A stretch of DNA of 64,000 nt from Pyrus communis (taxonomy: Eukaryota; Streptophyta; Magnoliopsida; Rosales; Rosaceae). The notes beneath the pieces are model-generated. The model saw nothing but the letters and a program-made list of their open reading frames with translations. It made no database searches and was not told the DNA's origin. Position 1 is the stretch's first letter; every line of letters begins with the position of its first letter. The DNA lies in NCBI RefSeq assembly GCF_963583255.1, contig NC_084819.1:1619501-1683500 (forward strand). The letters run 5' to 3'. Positions 1 through 11,679 of this stretch are shown here, piece by piece. The translations under genes were made by a program, and so were the position numbers.

Positions 1-3000
1 GTGACTGCGACATAAATTGCAGGCTTGTGAAGATTAATGAACGATTTTGATGCTAAGCTCGGGACTGCTAACGACATTGCCAGCTCTTCCACGATCATCC
101 TGCTCCAGTTATTCTTTGTACTCGCACTTGTCCCTTGCATTCCCGCTGATTCCCACCTCAAGATCATTGATAGGCAGAGGCCACAGTTCATAGCCACTCT
201 GAGGTCAGTGTAGAAAATAAGGCCTTCGAGGACAGCCGTTATAGACATTTGGTGCTTCGTGGTGCATATAAACTCCTTCCCTGTTCTGTTCTGCTGATCG
301 GACAATCTGTTAAACAACTCCAACAGGCAGTATGAAGCAAAAAGTTTGACCGAACCAGATCCAAAATGCAATAGTCTGCAGAGGTCGTGGCAATAGATTC
401 CGATAAAGGAAATCGGCTCCACCCTATCTGGAGGATCAAAGAAATGTTTCCAGTCCACAATGCCAGGTAAAACAGTGTGCAAACTGGAGGAAACCAAGAA
501 AAAAGAAAAGTTAGTTTCGAAAGAAAAATGCAATTCTATGGTTGAATTTAGTAGTAGGAACTGACCTTCGTAAAGAGAAGTAATTTAGTAGAAGCACATA
601 GATTAAAACTTCTCCAGAGCTTGTCTCCTCATCATGGTCAGCCAATGCCGGTCCCTTTAGACACGCTACATGAATTACGCTATTGATTGCAGAGACCAGA
701 GAAGTACTGAGAACAATGGCTTTTGAAGGTGCTAGGAGCACTTCGTTGGAAGAATGGTGCATAACTAAGGAAAGGATGCCTATTACTAAGAGACATTCAT
801 GATTCCACGCGTCTGGAGCTCTTGGAGTGACGATATTTATTAACTACAAAAGAAGATAAACTGTCGGATTAAATTCCTATTATGGTAACCAAACTGGTAT
901 CAGAAAAATTTAGTTAGTTACCTTCATAGTCACTGCAAGCCAAGATTCTTCATCAGAAAGAGTTCCATGGTGTGCAGAGCATAAAGTTTTAAATATTAAA
1001 ACCAAGGCGGCTCTGGATATCTGAGGCGACTGCGTATGAGTTGATTCGCAAAAGAAATTCTGGAAAGCATTTCCGATACCATGCAGGCATAACTGGTTGG
1101 AAACAGTTGGAAATATGTTGATACTAGATGTCATTAGATTCAATACAGAAATTATGTCATGCTCGTGTCCTTTCTCGAGAAGTTGTGTCAACAAGGACAC
1201 CAAAAGTATTGCTGCATGATTATCTCCTCCGGCAATTAAATCTGCAATTGAATTAACATTTACCATACGACTAATGTTTCCATGGACTATGATGTCAGAA
1301 TCATTTGCTACATTCCTTCCACAAAATTTCAGAAGCTGATAAGATAATGGCCCGCTGATTTTCTCTTCTTGGAACAGCCATTTCAATGATATTGGATGAA
1401 TTCTTGCAGAAGGCAAATCCCATTCGGTTTCACTTAATGTCTCGAACAGGATTCTTTCCGCTTCTGGACTGTAGGGGATTTGGTAGCTAACCTTGGCGAG
1501 ACCCCTATAAAGACCATAAAGATACACAAGCCTCATTACTGTGATTGGATCTGTGCCCCGACCTTGGAGATCACTACTGTTGACCAGAATATATTGCTCC
1601 AGGGAAGCTAAAACCAACTTATCATCTGCAAGTCTGGGGAGCAAAGTATTAAAGATGTGAAGAAAAGTAGGTTTGCAGTTGTTAAATTTACCGTCAAACG
1701 TATAAAAATAGAAGGCTGGAAATCGAAAGTTCAATTACCTTTCATCATATAAGGAACTGGTGTATAAAATCAACAGGATGGCAGATTGGCAAGAAGATAA
1801 TTCCAAATTACGGGAGTTCTTTTGCCCAAGTAGAAAGAGTAAATCAATGGGATCAGATGGGAGACATAAAGCAGCATCTCTAATGGGTTGCCCCGCATCA
1901 TTTCCCATAAGAACATCTACTAGTGAACTGAGCATAATATATACCCTCTGTTTCATCTTTTCTGTAGGAAATAAGCCAAGGCATCCAAATGACAAACTGA
2001 ACCATGTGCTTGAAACCAGGCTGTTTGCAAGTTCCGCTGCTTGGTTATTGGAGTCCTGAAGCAGTATCGAATGAAATGTTTCCAGTACTCCAAGGGCAGT
2101 ATCCTCATCCATTTCATTGAAGTTGGTTACAAACCAAGGTAACAAATGTTTTGTACATACATTCACAACAAATTGTCGTATTTCCACTTTAGCGGATTCG
2201 GTAGAATTTCCTTCCTGACTGTACGTATAATAAGCCTCCTTAAGTAGGAACAAAGAATGCAAAAGTTGACATGTATGCTTCTCAGAGGTATTTAGACAAG
2301 CAAAAACAGCATGTTGCATTGCTTCTTCAATTGGCGTTTGTAGATTCGAATTCACATGAGCAGATGGAGTTCTGATGATAGATACAAGCACTGAGCAGGT
2401 CAATATAAATGTTTCCTCAACCATCCCCATCTCCCCATCAGAATGCTTTCTAAGCATCTTTGTGAGAGTAGGTACTAGCTCTGCTATATGAGAGGAGGAT
2501 ACCATTCCGGGGCAATCAGAAATGCAGTTCAAAATGAGCTTTAATGTCTGACTTTGAACTGGATGGAAAGGAACATCGGCCACATAATTAAGTACTGGAA
2601 CTAAAGTTGCAAACCCGACAACAAGCCTCTGTTTGAAAGCCTGCTCAGATTTTGATAAAATATCAAGCACCTGAACACATGATTTGACCAGTGGATCCTT
2701 GCATTCTGTTCATCAACAACACTTATAAGCTATTTTCATTTTTATTAAGGAAATGAAGTTTAACTAGGCTTATTAGCTGAAAACCAGTTTGTCCAAGAAG
2801 CACTCGATTTTTAAATATATTTAAAACGCACTTTTAGAAACTAAGATGCTTTGGGTTCATGAAACTGGACTTTCTAAGGGCTGGACAGAATAATATTCAT
2901 AAATAAATAAGACCATATAAAAGGCTTGAGCTACCTACACTAAGAACAGTTTAAAACTTCTTAAATTCAGTAATTGCTTTTAATCAATGCTGGTTGCCGA

Positions 3001-5577
3001 CTCCTTACTTAAAAGATAGTTTCTGGTTTCCTGATGATTGGCAATACTCAAATGGCTACTCTAACATCCAGAAAAACATACAAGCTGACAAGCTCAGCAT
3101 TTTAAGGACAGTTGTTATGGTTTTATTTGGCACGAAAAAATTTACTAACCTGACAACCTCAGTATCTCAAATACATAATCTGCAATGTTTTCTTCAAGTA
3201 GGGCTTGGAGTTCTTTGCCTGAAGTGCCTTCCCAGGACATGTAATGAAATAGTAAATCCAGAGTGCTGATCTGGACTTGGCTGTCTGTTGAAAGAAGTGG
3301 GCCTTTGATGGCCTCAGTAAATAAGACATTCATCGGATTCACATCTTTTCCATCTTCTGTTGCTTGCTCAAAGCTGTCACCTTCTGATGAATTCATACTG
3401 TTTGAATCAAGTGCATATGCAGTCCCGAAAAGCCCTCTCTGCGTCAACACTGTCAAGAGTGCTGAACAAGTAATACGGAATAGTTAGTTGAGAGAAAACA
3501 GGTTTGATACGAATGAGGCAATGTACCAGCGAAGAGTAAGCATTCTATGCTCTATCAGGATGAATTCCCCCAAAGATTCATACATAACCTGAAAGGTTTA
3601 AACTTATACTTGTAACCACTGCAGGGATTAAGTTTTAACATCAAGCACTGTTTCTGAGAGCTGTAATTGTCTATCGTTTGTTTTAAATAAACTTAACATG
3701 CACATAACTGTTCAAACAAATTGATTGAACTCATTAACTAGAACTGTTCAACAGTTGTTTAAACTAACAGATCGAACTGTTGATGATAAAAATTGTAAGG
3801 ACCTTCACCTTCATTGTGAAGATATAGAATGAGATCAATAAGAAACAATGGTAGTGTAGCTTAGGGAGGACCTTTCCATGCTTGGTGTCTACATATACCT
3901 ATGTGCCCAAAAAGAAAACTTAAACTGACAGATAAAAAATAAAACGAGCTGACTAAAATGCTACTCAAATCTTGCTGAACTATGGTTCTCTAAAGGCCAA
4001 TGGACCCAACTTTCAAGGAACAGAAAATAAGTAGCAAAGGAGTGGAAAACGGACCTACACAATTCAATCGGACATCATCGCTTTGGGTCTTCATGAGTGC
4101 CTCCAGAGACAAGCGCAATAGCTTGGGGCAAAAGGCAAATAAAAGATCAGTTCCGTCACCATCCTCTGAGGCGAATTGAAGAACAGACACTTTGTATAGA
4201 ACAAACAGGATTTCTCCCCGGATCTCTTCACTACGTTAAAAGAATTAGAGCACAAAAGTTGAGTTATAATGTGGTAAATACATTAGAAAAGGGAACATGC
4301 TCTCTTTCTGAATTCTATATTTGTTACCTTGGCAATTGAAGACCTGCAATGAGATTGGTAATGAGGCCATATTTGTCCCGAATGTGAGCATAAGGATTAG
4401 TATGCTGGCAGTTTAACAGAACCCCTAAGCAGTGAAGCTGCAGTTAAAGAGTGAGTCATACGGTGTATGGATGCAAATCATTACATTTACCAGGCACCTC
4501 ATCGTGGACTCAACTATGATAAACGAGGGAAACCAAGTAGCCAAAATACATGAGAGATAAATCCACTAATAATATTTCAAAGAAACACTAACTAATCCCC
4601 CCATTTGAATTAGAACATCAGGTCACCAATGGTGCGTTTGGATGAGCAACTTTAAGGTTTCATGGAGCTTAGGCTAATTTGTTAGGTTTTGTAGTGCATT
4701 TGTAGTGATTTAGTGGTAGTTTTGTCGTGCTTAGTAGTTCATTTGTAGTGTCCGTGTAGTGCATTTGTAACGATTCAGTCTAAAGTTCCCGTCGCAACTT
4801 AGAACAAAGGAAAAATAAGGCAAATTTCAGGAATCTAACAAATCTGATTGAGTTCAATTTCACAAAACCGAAAAGTTCTAGCATTACCGAAAATTTTATC
4901 AAAATCTCGAAAGTAATTTGTAAGTTCCCACTAAAACAAACGAACAGAGAATAAATTTCCTATGCTGCTGGATTGGACAGTTTTCCTTTACTTTCTCAGC
5001 AACCAAACAGTAAACAAAGCATTAAAAGAGGATTATTTGATTTAATTATAAAAACCAAAGAGACAATTGGTCAATCGGACGATGGAAATACCGTATAAAC
5101 CTGACGGCGACTCCAAGCGAGGGAACCGGAAGAGAGGCTATCGGAAACCCTAGCGACGAAGTCAGCAGAAAGCGAGGCATCGGCGGAATCGCAGAGAGCG
5201 GAAACGAGACGGACGACTTGTCGTGCGATGGGGTCGTCGTCGAAGGAGGAGAGAGCGTGAACGAGAGGCGAGACGAGGAAGTGAGAGTGGAAGGTGAGGA
5301 GAGATCGGAGGAAAGGGGGGTCGGAGATGGCCTGAGAGAGCTGAGAGAGGGCGTAGGACACGTGGACGGTGGGAGATTGAGGGTTGGAGATGAGGTTGGA
5401 GAAGCAGAGCAAGCAGATTGAGCCACCTTGCTTGGTTTGGAGGATGAGCGTGGATCTGTGGCCCTGCGAGCATGCAGTCGGCGACGGCGGCGACACCGCT
5501 GAATTGGAAGCTTCATCTTCTTCTTCTTCGTCGTAGTAGTGTTGAATCTGCTGTGACTGTGAGTCGTCGAAGTACAT
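1..5577 (-). CDS. PRD1: PRD1 (PUTATIVE RECOMBINATION INITIATION DEFECTS 1), 5' part, truncated by window edge
   Basis: Plant meiotic protein needed for SPO11-dependent double-strand break formation (known from Arabidopsis At4g14180). I infer eight exons: 5092-5577, 4328-4437, 4055-4230, 3150-3461, 1739-2705, 922-1633, 566-843 and 1-483 (incomplete). All joins keep frame with GT-AG borders, giving about 1,174 codons; the C-terminus lies beyond base 1. Remembered Arabidopsis blocks recur in order: [89 protein letters not shown] and LCLSMIL. No catalytic domain is visible; the protein is helical, ARM-like and SPO11-1-interacting by family knowledge. The start is the first ATG of exon 1, followed by an acidic DEEEEDE stretch. 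The first intron (4438-5091) is AT-rich and holds short TAGTGCATTTG-type repeats. It is single copy here and outside the duplicated array. Confidence 0.9.
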
Positions 5578-6474
5578 TTTGGCGAACAGTGTTTGAATTT
5601 TGGCGCCAGAGAAAATAGAGGAATGAGGACTGGGTGGGAATATTGCAAAATGGCCGCTCTAATTTCATATTTTATTTTATTTTCTACAATTTCACATTTT
5701 ATTTTTCTCAATTGTTTTTTTTTAATTTACTATTATTAAGAGGAGAGGAAAGTTCGCAGTTATTACATTAATTTTCGGGATGGGTGAGTTTCGAACTTTT
5801 AATTGCAGAATGTCGGCTGAGTTCAGCAGATGCGCTTGTGGCAGGTCAACTTCAACCAAAAAGTTCGGGATTTGAAGCTGGATCTAGATGTGGTTCTTTA
5901 ACCTGCGACAAATCCATTTTTTCATGCGAGCATCGCTCTTTCCTTTGACTTGGCTTTTAGGATATTGGACCATATCAAAAAATTGGTCATATTTTTTCTC
6001 AATTAACAATCTTCCATAAGATTGAATAGTTCAAATGAATTGGATTGCAAAAAAAATAATCTAGAGATTTATTAAAAAATCCATTGACGATAGCAAAAGA
6101 TCTAGGCCTAGAAACGAGTTCCCACAACACGATCCAAGTTTGACGACCAAACCTAGAGTAGCATTTTCCAAACCCTGGATATTCCTTTCCCTAACCAATA
6201 TAAATGTTGGATTTGATTTTTCATGACATTTTTATTTAATTATTGGATTAAAAAGTTTGATGTTTACAAGGCAAACTTCAATGGGTGAATCAAGTTATCT
6301 CATAAAAAGATACAAGATGTTTGCGAGCGTTATGAGTACCATAGCTCCAACTCGGTTTGTTTTGTCGCCTTTTTTTTTTTTATAAGTGGAAATGCCCATT
6401 ATATCCCTGAAAATTGACATTTCATTATTTTCCTATTCATTACCAAACATGGAATATATATATATATAGAAATA
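5578..6474. other. Intergenic DNA upstream of PRD1
   Basis: AT-rich sequence with no convincing coding region on either strand. It must include the PRD1 promoter, since the PRD1 ATG is at 5577; a T/A-rich stretch lies just upstream (about 5660-5730) but I see no clear TATA box. A short TA microsatellite sits near 6454-6468. Confidence 0.6.
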
Positions 6475-7545
6475 GAATAATGAATTTATCTAGAATAATG
6501 AATAAAGCGTAATTTATCTAGAATAATGAATTTATCAAAATGCTCTTGAACATTGTAAGTCCGTAAAATTTTAACTGTAACTCCGGTTTTGATTCCGCTT
6601 GCGCCTACGCGTTCGTACTATCGAGTACTTCAAGAATACGATAAAATAGTAATCGTACACGTCACGAAAAGACGGTTAACGAAAGTCAACAATCTCACAT
6701 CCAAGAGCATTTTCGTCAATTCACTCTTTTAAAATTAATAAAATCGTAAAATTAGGAACGAATTGTCACAGGAATGGTGGCGGGTATGGTTGTAGTGGTG
6801 GTTGTAGTAGTGGTGGTGGTGGCACGATTGTAGCGTAGTGATCATGGCAACAATGGTGGTGGTAGTGGCAATGATAGTGTAGAAGGAGCATTTGTATGGT
6901 AGGTGGTGGTGGTCGCTCTCCAAAGATAAATTGTGTCAAGACGGATGCATACTGTAATTGTTTTAAATTAATGATCGAATTAAAAAATATTTCATCAAAG
7001 ACTTAACTCCACTTTTTATTAAGATAGCTTTAAAAGGAACCTACATGCTGTTTTTAAAAGTTGTTGTTTGAAGGTTATTGGTTTTAAAATAAGCCGAATA
7101 TTTATTTTATTAAACATTTTTTTTACTATTTAATTTTAAAATGGATTAGTTTTTGGTGAAAACAAGCAATACCAAACTAGGACTTAGTAGATTAAATTAT
7201 CAAATGTTAGGGAAGGAGAATTGATGGAGATCAAACTCGCACTAGAATGCATATTTTCTACTACTGCAGTAAGACATCATTTACAGAATTATTGTATTTT
7301 TGCACCTTGTTATCTACAAAATTAAATTTTCTATCCAAGAATTTTTTTTTTAAGAAAATTTTTAATACTATTAGGCGCTCAGAGAGAGTTTGAAATTATC
7401 ATAATAATTTAAAAGATACAAGAATTTTGAGTCGAAATATATGACTAGAAACCTATCATTCTATCTACTAAAAGACCACATGCTTCTATCCAAGATAATA
7501 CTTGAGAAAGGAGACGCTCCTGAATTACCACATGAGAAAGGAGAC
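6475..7545. repeat. Array-flank repeat, copy 0 (about 1 kb)
   Basis: First of three copies of a non-coding block; the others are at about 12020-13040 and 28905-29925. All begin with an AATAAAGCGTARTTTATCTAGAATAATG-like motif, pass through a GTG/GTA simple-sequence tract (here 6774-6925), and end at a GAGACGCTCCTGAATTACCAC motif. In copies 1 and 2 the block lies directly downstream of the PurL gene. Here it runs straight into a PurL 5' stub at about 7563. This copy is the most diverged of the three by eye, so it is probably the oldest unit. Confidence 0.8.
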
Positions 7546-7563
7546 GCTCCTGAATTACCACAA
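7502..7563. repeat. 30-bp perfect tandem duplication
   Basis: The motif GAGAAAGGAGACGCTCCTGA plus ATTACCACAT occurs at 7504 and again at 7534. The homologous blocks at about 13013 and 29895 have it once, so this is a local slippage event in unit 0, next to the PurL deletion junction. Confidence 0.85.
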
Positions 7564-7968
7564 GTCCCTTAAAGTTCAGCTGCAGGCTTCTCAACCAAGC
7601 TTGACTGCTCATCATCTACCAAGCTGCTCACACCACCAGAAACCACAGCTCTGGGCTTTTCTTGAGCACGGCACCTCAAAGAAACACCTCTCCTATTACC
7701 AAAACTGGGAGCTGAACTTCTCCCGTGAAGCGAGCCCCAAAGCACCTGGCTTCTTCCCTTAACCGAGTTCCTCTGCAAAAAAAGGCTCTGCCTATTCGTG
7801 CCCTGCCAAATAAAACCAAGCGACATACAGCTTTCGATTTTGATCGACATTTTCTACCAAAATGCTACAATTTTTCAAAGCAATAATAAAAAAACAAAGA
7901 AAAAAATGGTAACGAAGAATACTTACTCGTAAGAACTCGGCGGCGGCTGTTTCCCGAATACCGGCCAT
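7563..7968 (-). pseudogene. PurL 5' stub a (exon 1, intron 1, start of exon 2)
   Basis: Matches the 5' end of the full PurL genes almost base for base. Exon 1 equivalent is 7927-7968 (MAGIRET...), the intron is 7803-7926, and exon 2 is truncated to 7569-7802, ending after ...LVEKPAAE then Leu-stop. On its 3' side the PurL sequence jumps to the DNA that lies downstream of intact PurL, so about 5.2 kb of gene body has been lost. One base differs from the full copies (GGCACC for GACACC near 7668). It keeps the transit-peptide region and no catalytic part. Upstream (7969-8126) is the same PurL leader and satellite sequence as at 18650-18866. Confidence 0.9.
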
Positions 7969-8126
7969 AATCTCAACCTTGTTAAATAATTAAACGTCTT
8001 TCAATTTTAGTTAAACTTCGTTGAGATGATCATTCAATTCTATTACGATTCAAATTATGAACCGACCCTAAACGGAAAAGGATTCTCATCGGATGGACGG
8101 TCCTGATCACTATATTCTTAAAATCC

Positions 8127-8544
8127 TCAGAAAAAAAAAAAAAGAATAACTTCAGCTGCAGGCTTCTCAACCAAGCTTGACTGCTCATCATCTACCAAGC
8201 TGCTCACACCACCAGAAACCACAGCTCTGGGCTTTTCTTGAGCACGACACCTCAAAGAAACACCTCTCCTATTACCAAAACTGGGAGCTGAACTTCTCCC
8301 GTGAAGCGAGCCCCAAAGCACCTGGCTTCTTCCCTTAACCGAGTTCCTCTGCAAAAAAAGGCTCTGCCTATTCGTGCCCTGCCAAATAAAACCAAGCGAC
8401 ATACAGCTTTCGATTTTGATCGACATTTTCTACCAAAATGCTACAATTTTTCAAAGCAATAATAAAAAAACAAAAAAAAAAATGGTAACGAAGAATACTT
8501 ACTCGTAAGAACTCGGCGGCGGCTGTTTCCCGAATACCGGCCAT
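8127..8544 (-). pseudogene. PurL 5' stub b (exon 1, intron 1, start of exon 2)
   Basis: Second truncated copy, in tandem with stub a. Exon 1 equivalent is 8503-8544, and exon 2 (acceptor border 8378) runs down to about 8140, where the reading frame after KPAAEV enters an A/T-rich junction encoding Ile-Leu-Phe-Phe. It breaks at the same codon region as stub a. In the intact gene an A-run lies exactly here (18241-18248), and the junction sits in a longer A-run, so joining at the homopolymer is likely. Its upstream leader is the left arm of palindrome 1. Confidence 0.88.
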
Positions 8545-9221
8545 AATCTCAACCTTGAAGAAACTAAAAACAAACAAAAAAATCAAATAATTAATTTCCA
8601 GAAAAATTGATGCTTTACATTGAAACAAACACAGAAGCAGAGAAAACCCACCTCACCTTCAATTCGATTACTAATTGGGTGTGTATAAATTCTTAGGGTT
8701 TAGAGTAATTATGTATCAAATCTTACGGCATTTAGGTCTCATGAAATTTTTTTTATTTGTTGCCATAATTGATAATCTTTATGAAACCCAATATTTATGA
8801 ATTTAGAGATTAAATTTTAATTATATATTAAATTTTAGTTTTAGTTTAACTAAAATTGAAAGACGTTTAATTATTTAACAAGAATTTATTATATATAATT
8901 AAAATTTAATCTCTAAATTCATAAATATTGGGTTTCATAAAGATTATCAATTATGGCAACAAATAAAAAAAAATTCATGAGACCTAAATGCCGTAAGATT
9001 TGATACATAATTACTCTAAACCCTAAGAATTTATACACAACCAATTAGTAATCGAATTGAAGGTGAGGTGGGTTTTCTCTGCTCCTGTGTTTGTTTCAAT
9101 GTAAAGCATCAATTTTTCTAGAAATTAATTATTTGATTTTTTTTGTTTGTTTTTAGTTTCTTCAAGGTCGAGGTTATGGCAGGTGTTTGGGAAACAGCAG
9201 CTGCCGCTGAGTTCTTACAAC
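8500..9221. repeat. Palindrome 1: inverted repeat of the PurL exon 1 and leader
   Basis: The left arm (about 8500-8827) and right arm (about 8888-9221) are reverse complements over about 330 bp, with a spacer of about 60 bp. Both arms run from a PurL exon-1-like sequence through GAAGGTGAGGTGGGTTTTCT and TAGGGTTTAGAGTAATTATG to an AT-rich TTTAATTATATATA end. The arms are near-identical in the centre and diverge in the exon-like ends (for example CGGCGGCGGC against GCGGCAGCTG). This forms the left border of array unit 1. Confidence 0.88.
9176..9220 (+). pseudogene. PurL exon-1-like fragment on the opposite strand, unit 1
   Basis: Codes for MAGVWETAAAAEFLQ, a diverged form of PurL exon 1 (MAGIRETAAAEFLR). 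The base after the last codon is C where the intact gene has the G of the GTAAGT donor, so splicing here is lost and no PurL exon 2 follows on this strand. It is the tip of palindrome 1's right arm. A near-identical copy is at 26103-26147. Confidence 0.75.
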
Positions 9222-9224
9222 TAA

Positions 9225-9575
9225 GTCGACTGGTTTTATACTTTCTGTTTGTCTTCAAAACCTAACAAATCAAGGAAAGCAAAGTTAAAGGAGGGTGAAG
9301 CATCATATGAAGGAGACGACGGTAGTCATCCATTATTGGATAATCACAACCTTTACCTTTTGTTAAAAATCATCAAAATTGTATGTTAAAAAATTCAATT
9401 GCAAAAAAAAAAAAAAAAAACATTTTTTATTTCTTGGAGAAGCAAAGTTAAATGAGGGTGGAGCATAGCATCACATGAAGGAGACGACGGTAGTCATCCA
9501 TCATCTGATAATCACAACCTTTACCTTTTATTAAAAATCATCAAAATTGTATGTTAAAAAAAATCAATAGCAAAC

Positions 9576-9606
<31 letters not shown>

Positions 9607-9940
9607 CATTTTTATTTCTTGGGGAGGTGGAGATGAGGCTGTGATTGATAAACAAAAGAAATTCTATTCTTGATGAATACATATGATTGTTTGCGTGATG
9701 ACGTTCAAATTCATGACTAATCTAACAAAATCTATCATTTGACAAAAAAAACAATCAAAGGTTTGGATTTTCAGGGTTGTATTGCTTTTAATTTGGAGGG
9801 TATTAAAGTCTATTGAAGTGTGATTTTGATCATATTTGAAAGTTTTTCTAAAAACTGACATTTATAAAATTAGAGTCTTAATTTTGGTTATTTATGATAA
9901 AAACTCTTATTTAACTCTGACTTGGTAAATACAAGAACAC
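9225..9940. repeat. Tandem about 165-bp repeat with A-tracts, unit 1
   Basis: Two copies of a block containing GGAGACGACGGTAGTCATCC, AATCACAACCTTTACC and ATCATCAAAATTGTATGTTA, each ending in a poly-A run (9403-9420 and 9575-9601). AT-rich unique DNA follows. The same arrangement recurs in unit 2 at 26215-26820. No coding potential seen. Confidence 0.75.
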
Positions 9941-10056
9941 AATGGTAGTGACAATTGTGGTTGTGGTGGTAGTGGGGGTGGCGGCTTCAATGATAGTGGC
10001 AGTTGTAGTGGTAATGGTGGCAGGTATGGTTGCTGCGGTGGTTGTAGTGGTAATTG
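9941..10056. repeat. GTG/GTA-rich low-complexity tract, unit 1
   Basis: Imperfect trinucleotide-like run of GTGGTGGTAGTGG. The valine-rich reading frame across it is an artefact. The same tract is in unit 2 (26849-26962), and related ones are at 6774-6925, 12285-12400 and 29170-29285. Confidence 0.8.
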
Positions 10057-10838
10057 ACACACCCCGATCCGGGATGTTTACTTGGACTCCGAATCAAGTT
10101 GTGTTGGCCGACACCATACAGATGACGAAGCCATAAAGTGTAGTGATGTGGAAAATGTGAGTAAATTTAAACCTAAATGTGCCTAAATGTATAAATGCGC
10201 TTGTGAGCGAGAATGAATCCAATTCACACGTAATGTCAAGCGTAAGAAAAGTATAGCAAAGGTAGGATAAGAATTATACCGTCGAAGGTAATCACCTATA
10301 CCAAGTTTGCCAAGAATCCTCGTTGACACGAAAGCTCAACTACTAAAACCTAGAGGGACAAAATAAGGGTGAGTGGGCCTAAAAATAAAGCTTTGTAAAA
10401 ACCCTTTTGAAAACATAATAACCCATCGCCGTAAAACAAGTATAGTTTCCAAAATTTACATACTATGTATAGTATGTAAGTACTTGTTGTAGTCTGCAAT
10501 ATCTCAAGAATTCAATACGTCACAAAATTTTTAAATAGGCATATAACTTCCAATAATCGTAATATCTCGTAGAAATAAACATATCACATCGAGTGCTCAT
10601 TGATATATGCTGACATACGGTTCATGCAGAGGTATTCTAACATGAACATGACTGGGTGTAATAATAATTTACGCTCTAGTATTACAATCATGTGAAGACT
10701 GGCACTATGCGCATCATATATGAGTCCTAATTGCCTATAGCAATCTAGGACAGGACTGGCACATGCAATGGATCCAAAGTGAGCGTACGGTGCGATGTGA
10801 ACATACACATGAAAGACTGGTCTTAGCCCGAACGAGTA
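10057..10838. repeat. Interspersed-repeat debris, unit 1, class not determined
   Basis: Begins GACACACCCCGATCCGGGAT and contains AGGGTGAGTGGGCCTAAAAA. It has the look of plant transposon non-coding DNA but no coding domain or terminal repeats I can name. Duplicated with small differences at 26963-27747. Confidence 0.5.
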
Positions 10839-11165
10839 TTAATACCAGTGCAGCACACGATGAGCAGATAACGCAAATATAGGGAATAAACTATTGGGGA
10901 TAAAATAATCTTCCAAGAGATCTTTACCTCGTCTTTCCCTCTTTTTATCCAAGTTTGCAGCACGTCTGGGTTTGGATATCTGACCCACAACTTCCATGAT
11001 AAAACGGGAATATAAGGCTCTTTGCCTTCTATGTTCATCATCTTCATCCTCTTCCATTTCAAAAGCCTCATCTCCACTTTCCTCGAGATTGAACAATTCT
11101 TCCTGTTGTGCCAACAATCTTTTCTGTTGCTCATCGATTTCATGCAATCTCCTTGAAGAAGACAT
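10839..11165 (-). pseudogene. PIF/Harbinger-like transposon protein, N-terminal fragment, unit 1
   Basis: A 108-codon frame: MSSSRRLHEIDEQQKRLL, an acidic GDEAFEMEEDEDDEHRRQ segment, then SRFIMEVVGQ, RRAANLDKKRERRGKDL and DYFIPNSLFP. The order (basic start, acidic middle, R.R.G.DL.DYF) resembles the N-terminus of the plant ALP1/HARBI1-like transposase family. The homology stops just before the conserved nuclease region would start, so no catalytic DDE part is present. The copy in unit 2 (27748-28074) is nearly the same. Family assignment is from memory and moderate in confidence. Confidence 0.6.
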
Positions 11166-11284
11166 TGTAAGAACTTAAGATTTAAAAACGATGAAGAGGG
11201 ATTCTGAGCTAAAAAAGAAGGATTGAGTTTGGTGTATGAATGAGGATGGATGTAGGGTTTATATGGACAAAAAATGAAAGGATG

Positions 11285-11640
11285 AGGTTCTGGACAATAC
11301 CACGTGGCACTATGTGATTGGTTGAAAATCTTATCGAAATCTTGGCTAAATTATTGTAAACAGATAGTGATATGTGACGCGTTGGGATTGGTTGAAAATC
11401 TTATAAAAAATCTATCCACAAAATAGTACATTCGAATAATGACATGTGGCATGACAAGATTGGTTGAAAACCTGATTGAAATCTTGGTTAAATTATTGTA
11501 AACAGATAGTGACACGTGGCGTGTCAGGATTGGTTGAAAATCTTATCGGAAATCTATCTACAAAATAGTACCTTTGGATAATGACACATGTCATGACAAG
11601 ATTGGTTGAAAATCCTATCCAAAATTAAAACTAAATTTTT
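11285..11640. repeat. Imperfect short-period repeats, GATTGGTTGAAAATCTTATC type, unit 1
   Basis: The motif GATTGGTTGAAAATC(T/C)TAT recurs about five times at 55-65 bp spacing, alternating with AATTATTGTAAACAGATAGT and CACAAAATAGTA. It lies upstream of the Harbinger-like fragment, as expected for subterminal repeats of a DNA transposon. The copy in unit 2 is at about 28190-28540. Confidence 0.65.
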
Positions 11641-11679
11641 TTATTTATTATTTTATAAAAAAATTAATAATATTTTAAA

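Noticed and set aside
1760..2059. Plus-strand frame inside PRD1
   Set aside because: Antisense shadow of PRD1 exon 5.
5046..5711. 221-codon minus-strand frame rich in Ser/Pro
   Set aside because: Alternate frame of PRD1 exon 1; the PRD1 frame matches a known protein.
9942..10136. Valine-rich 64-codon frame
   Set aside because: Artefact of a GTG simple-sequence tract; recurs at 26849 for the same reason.
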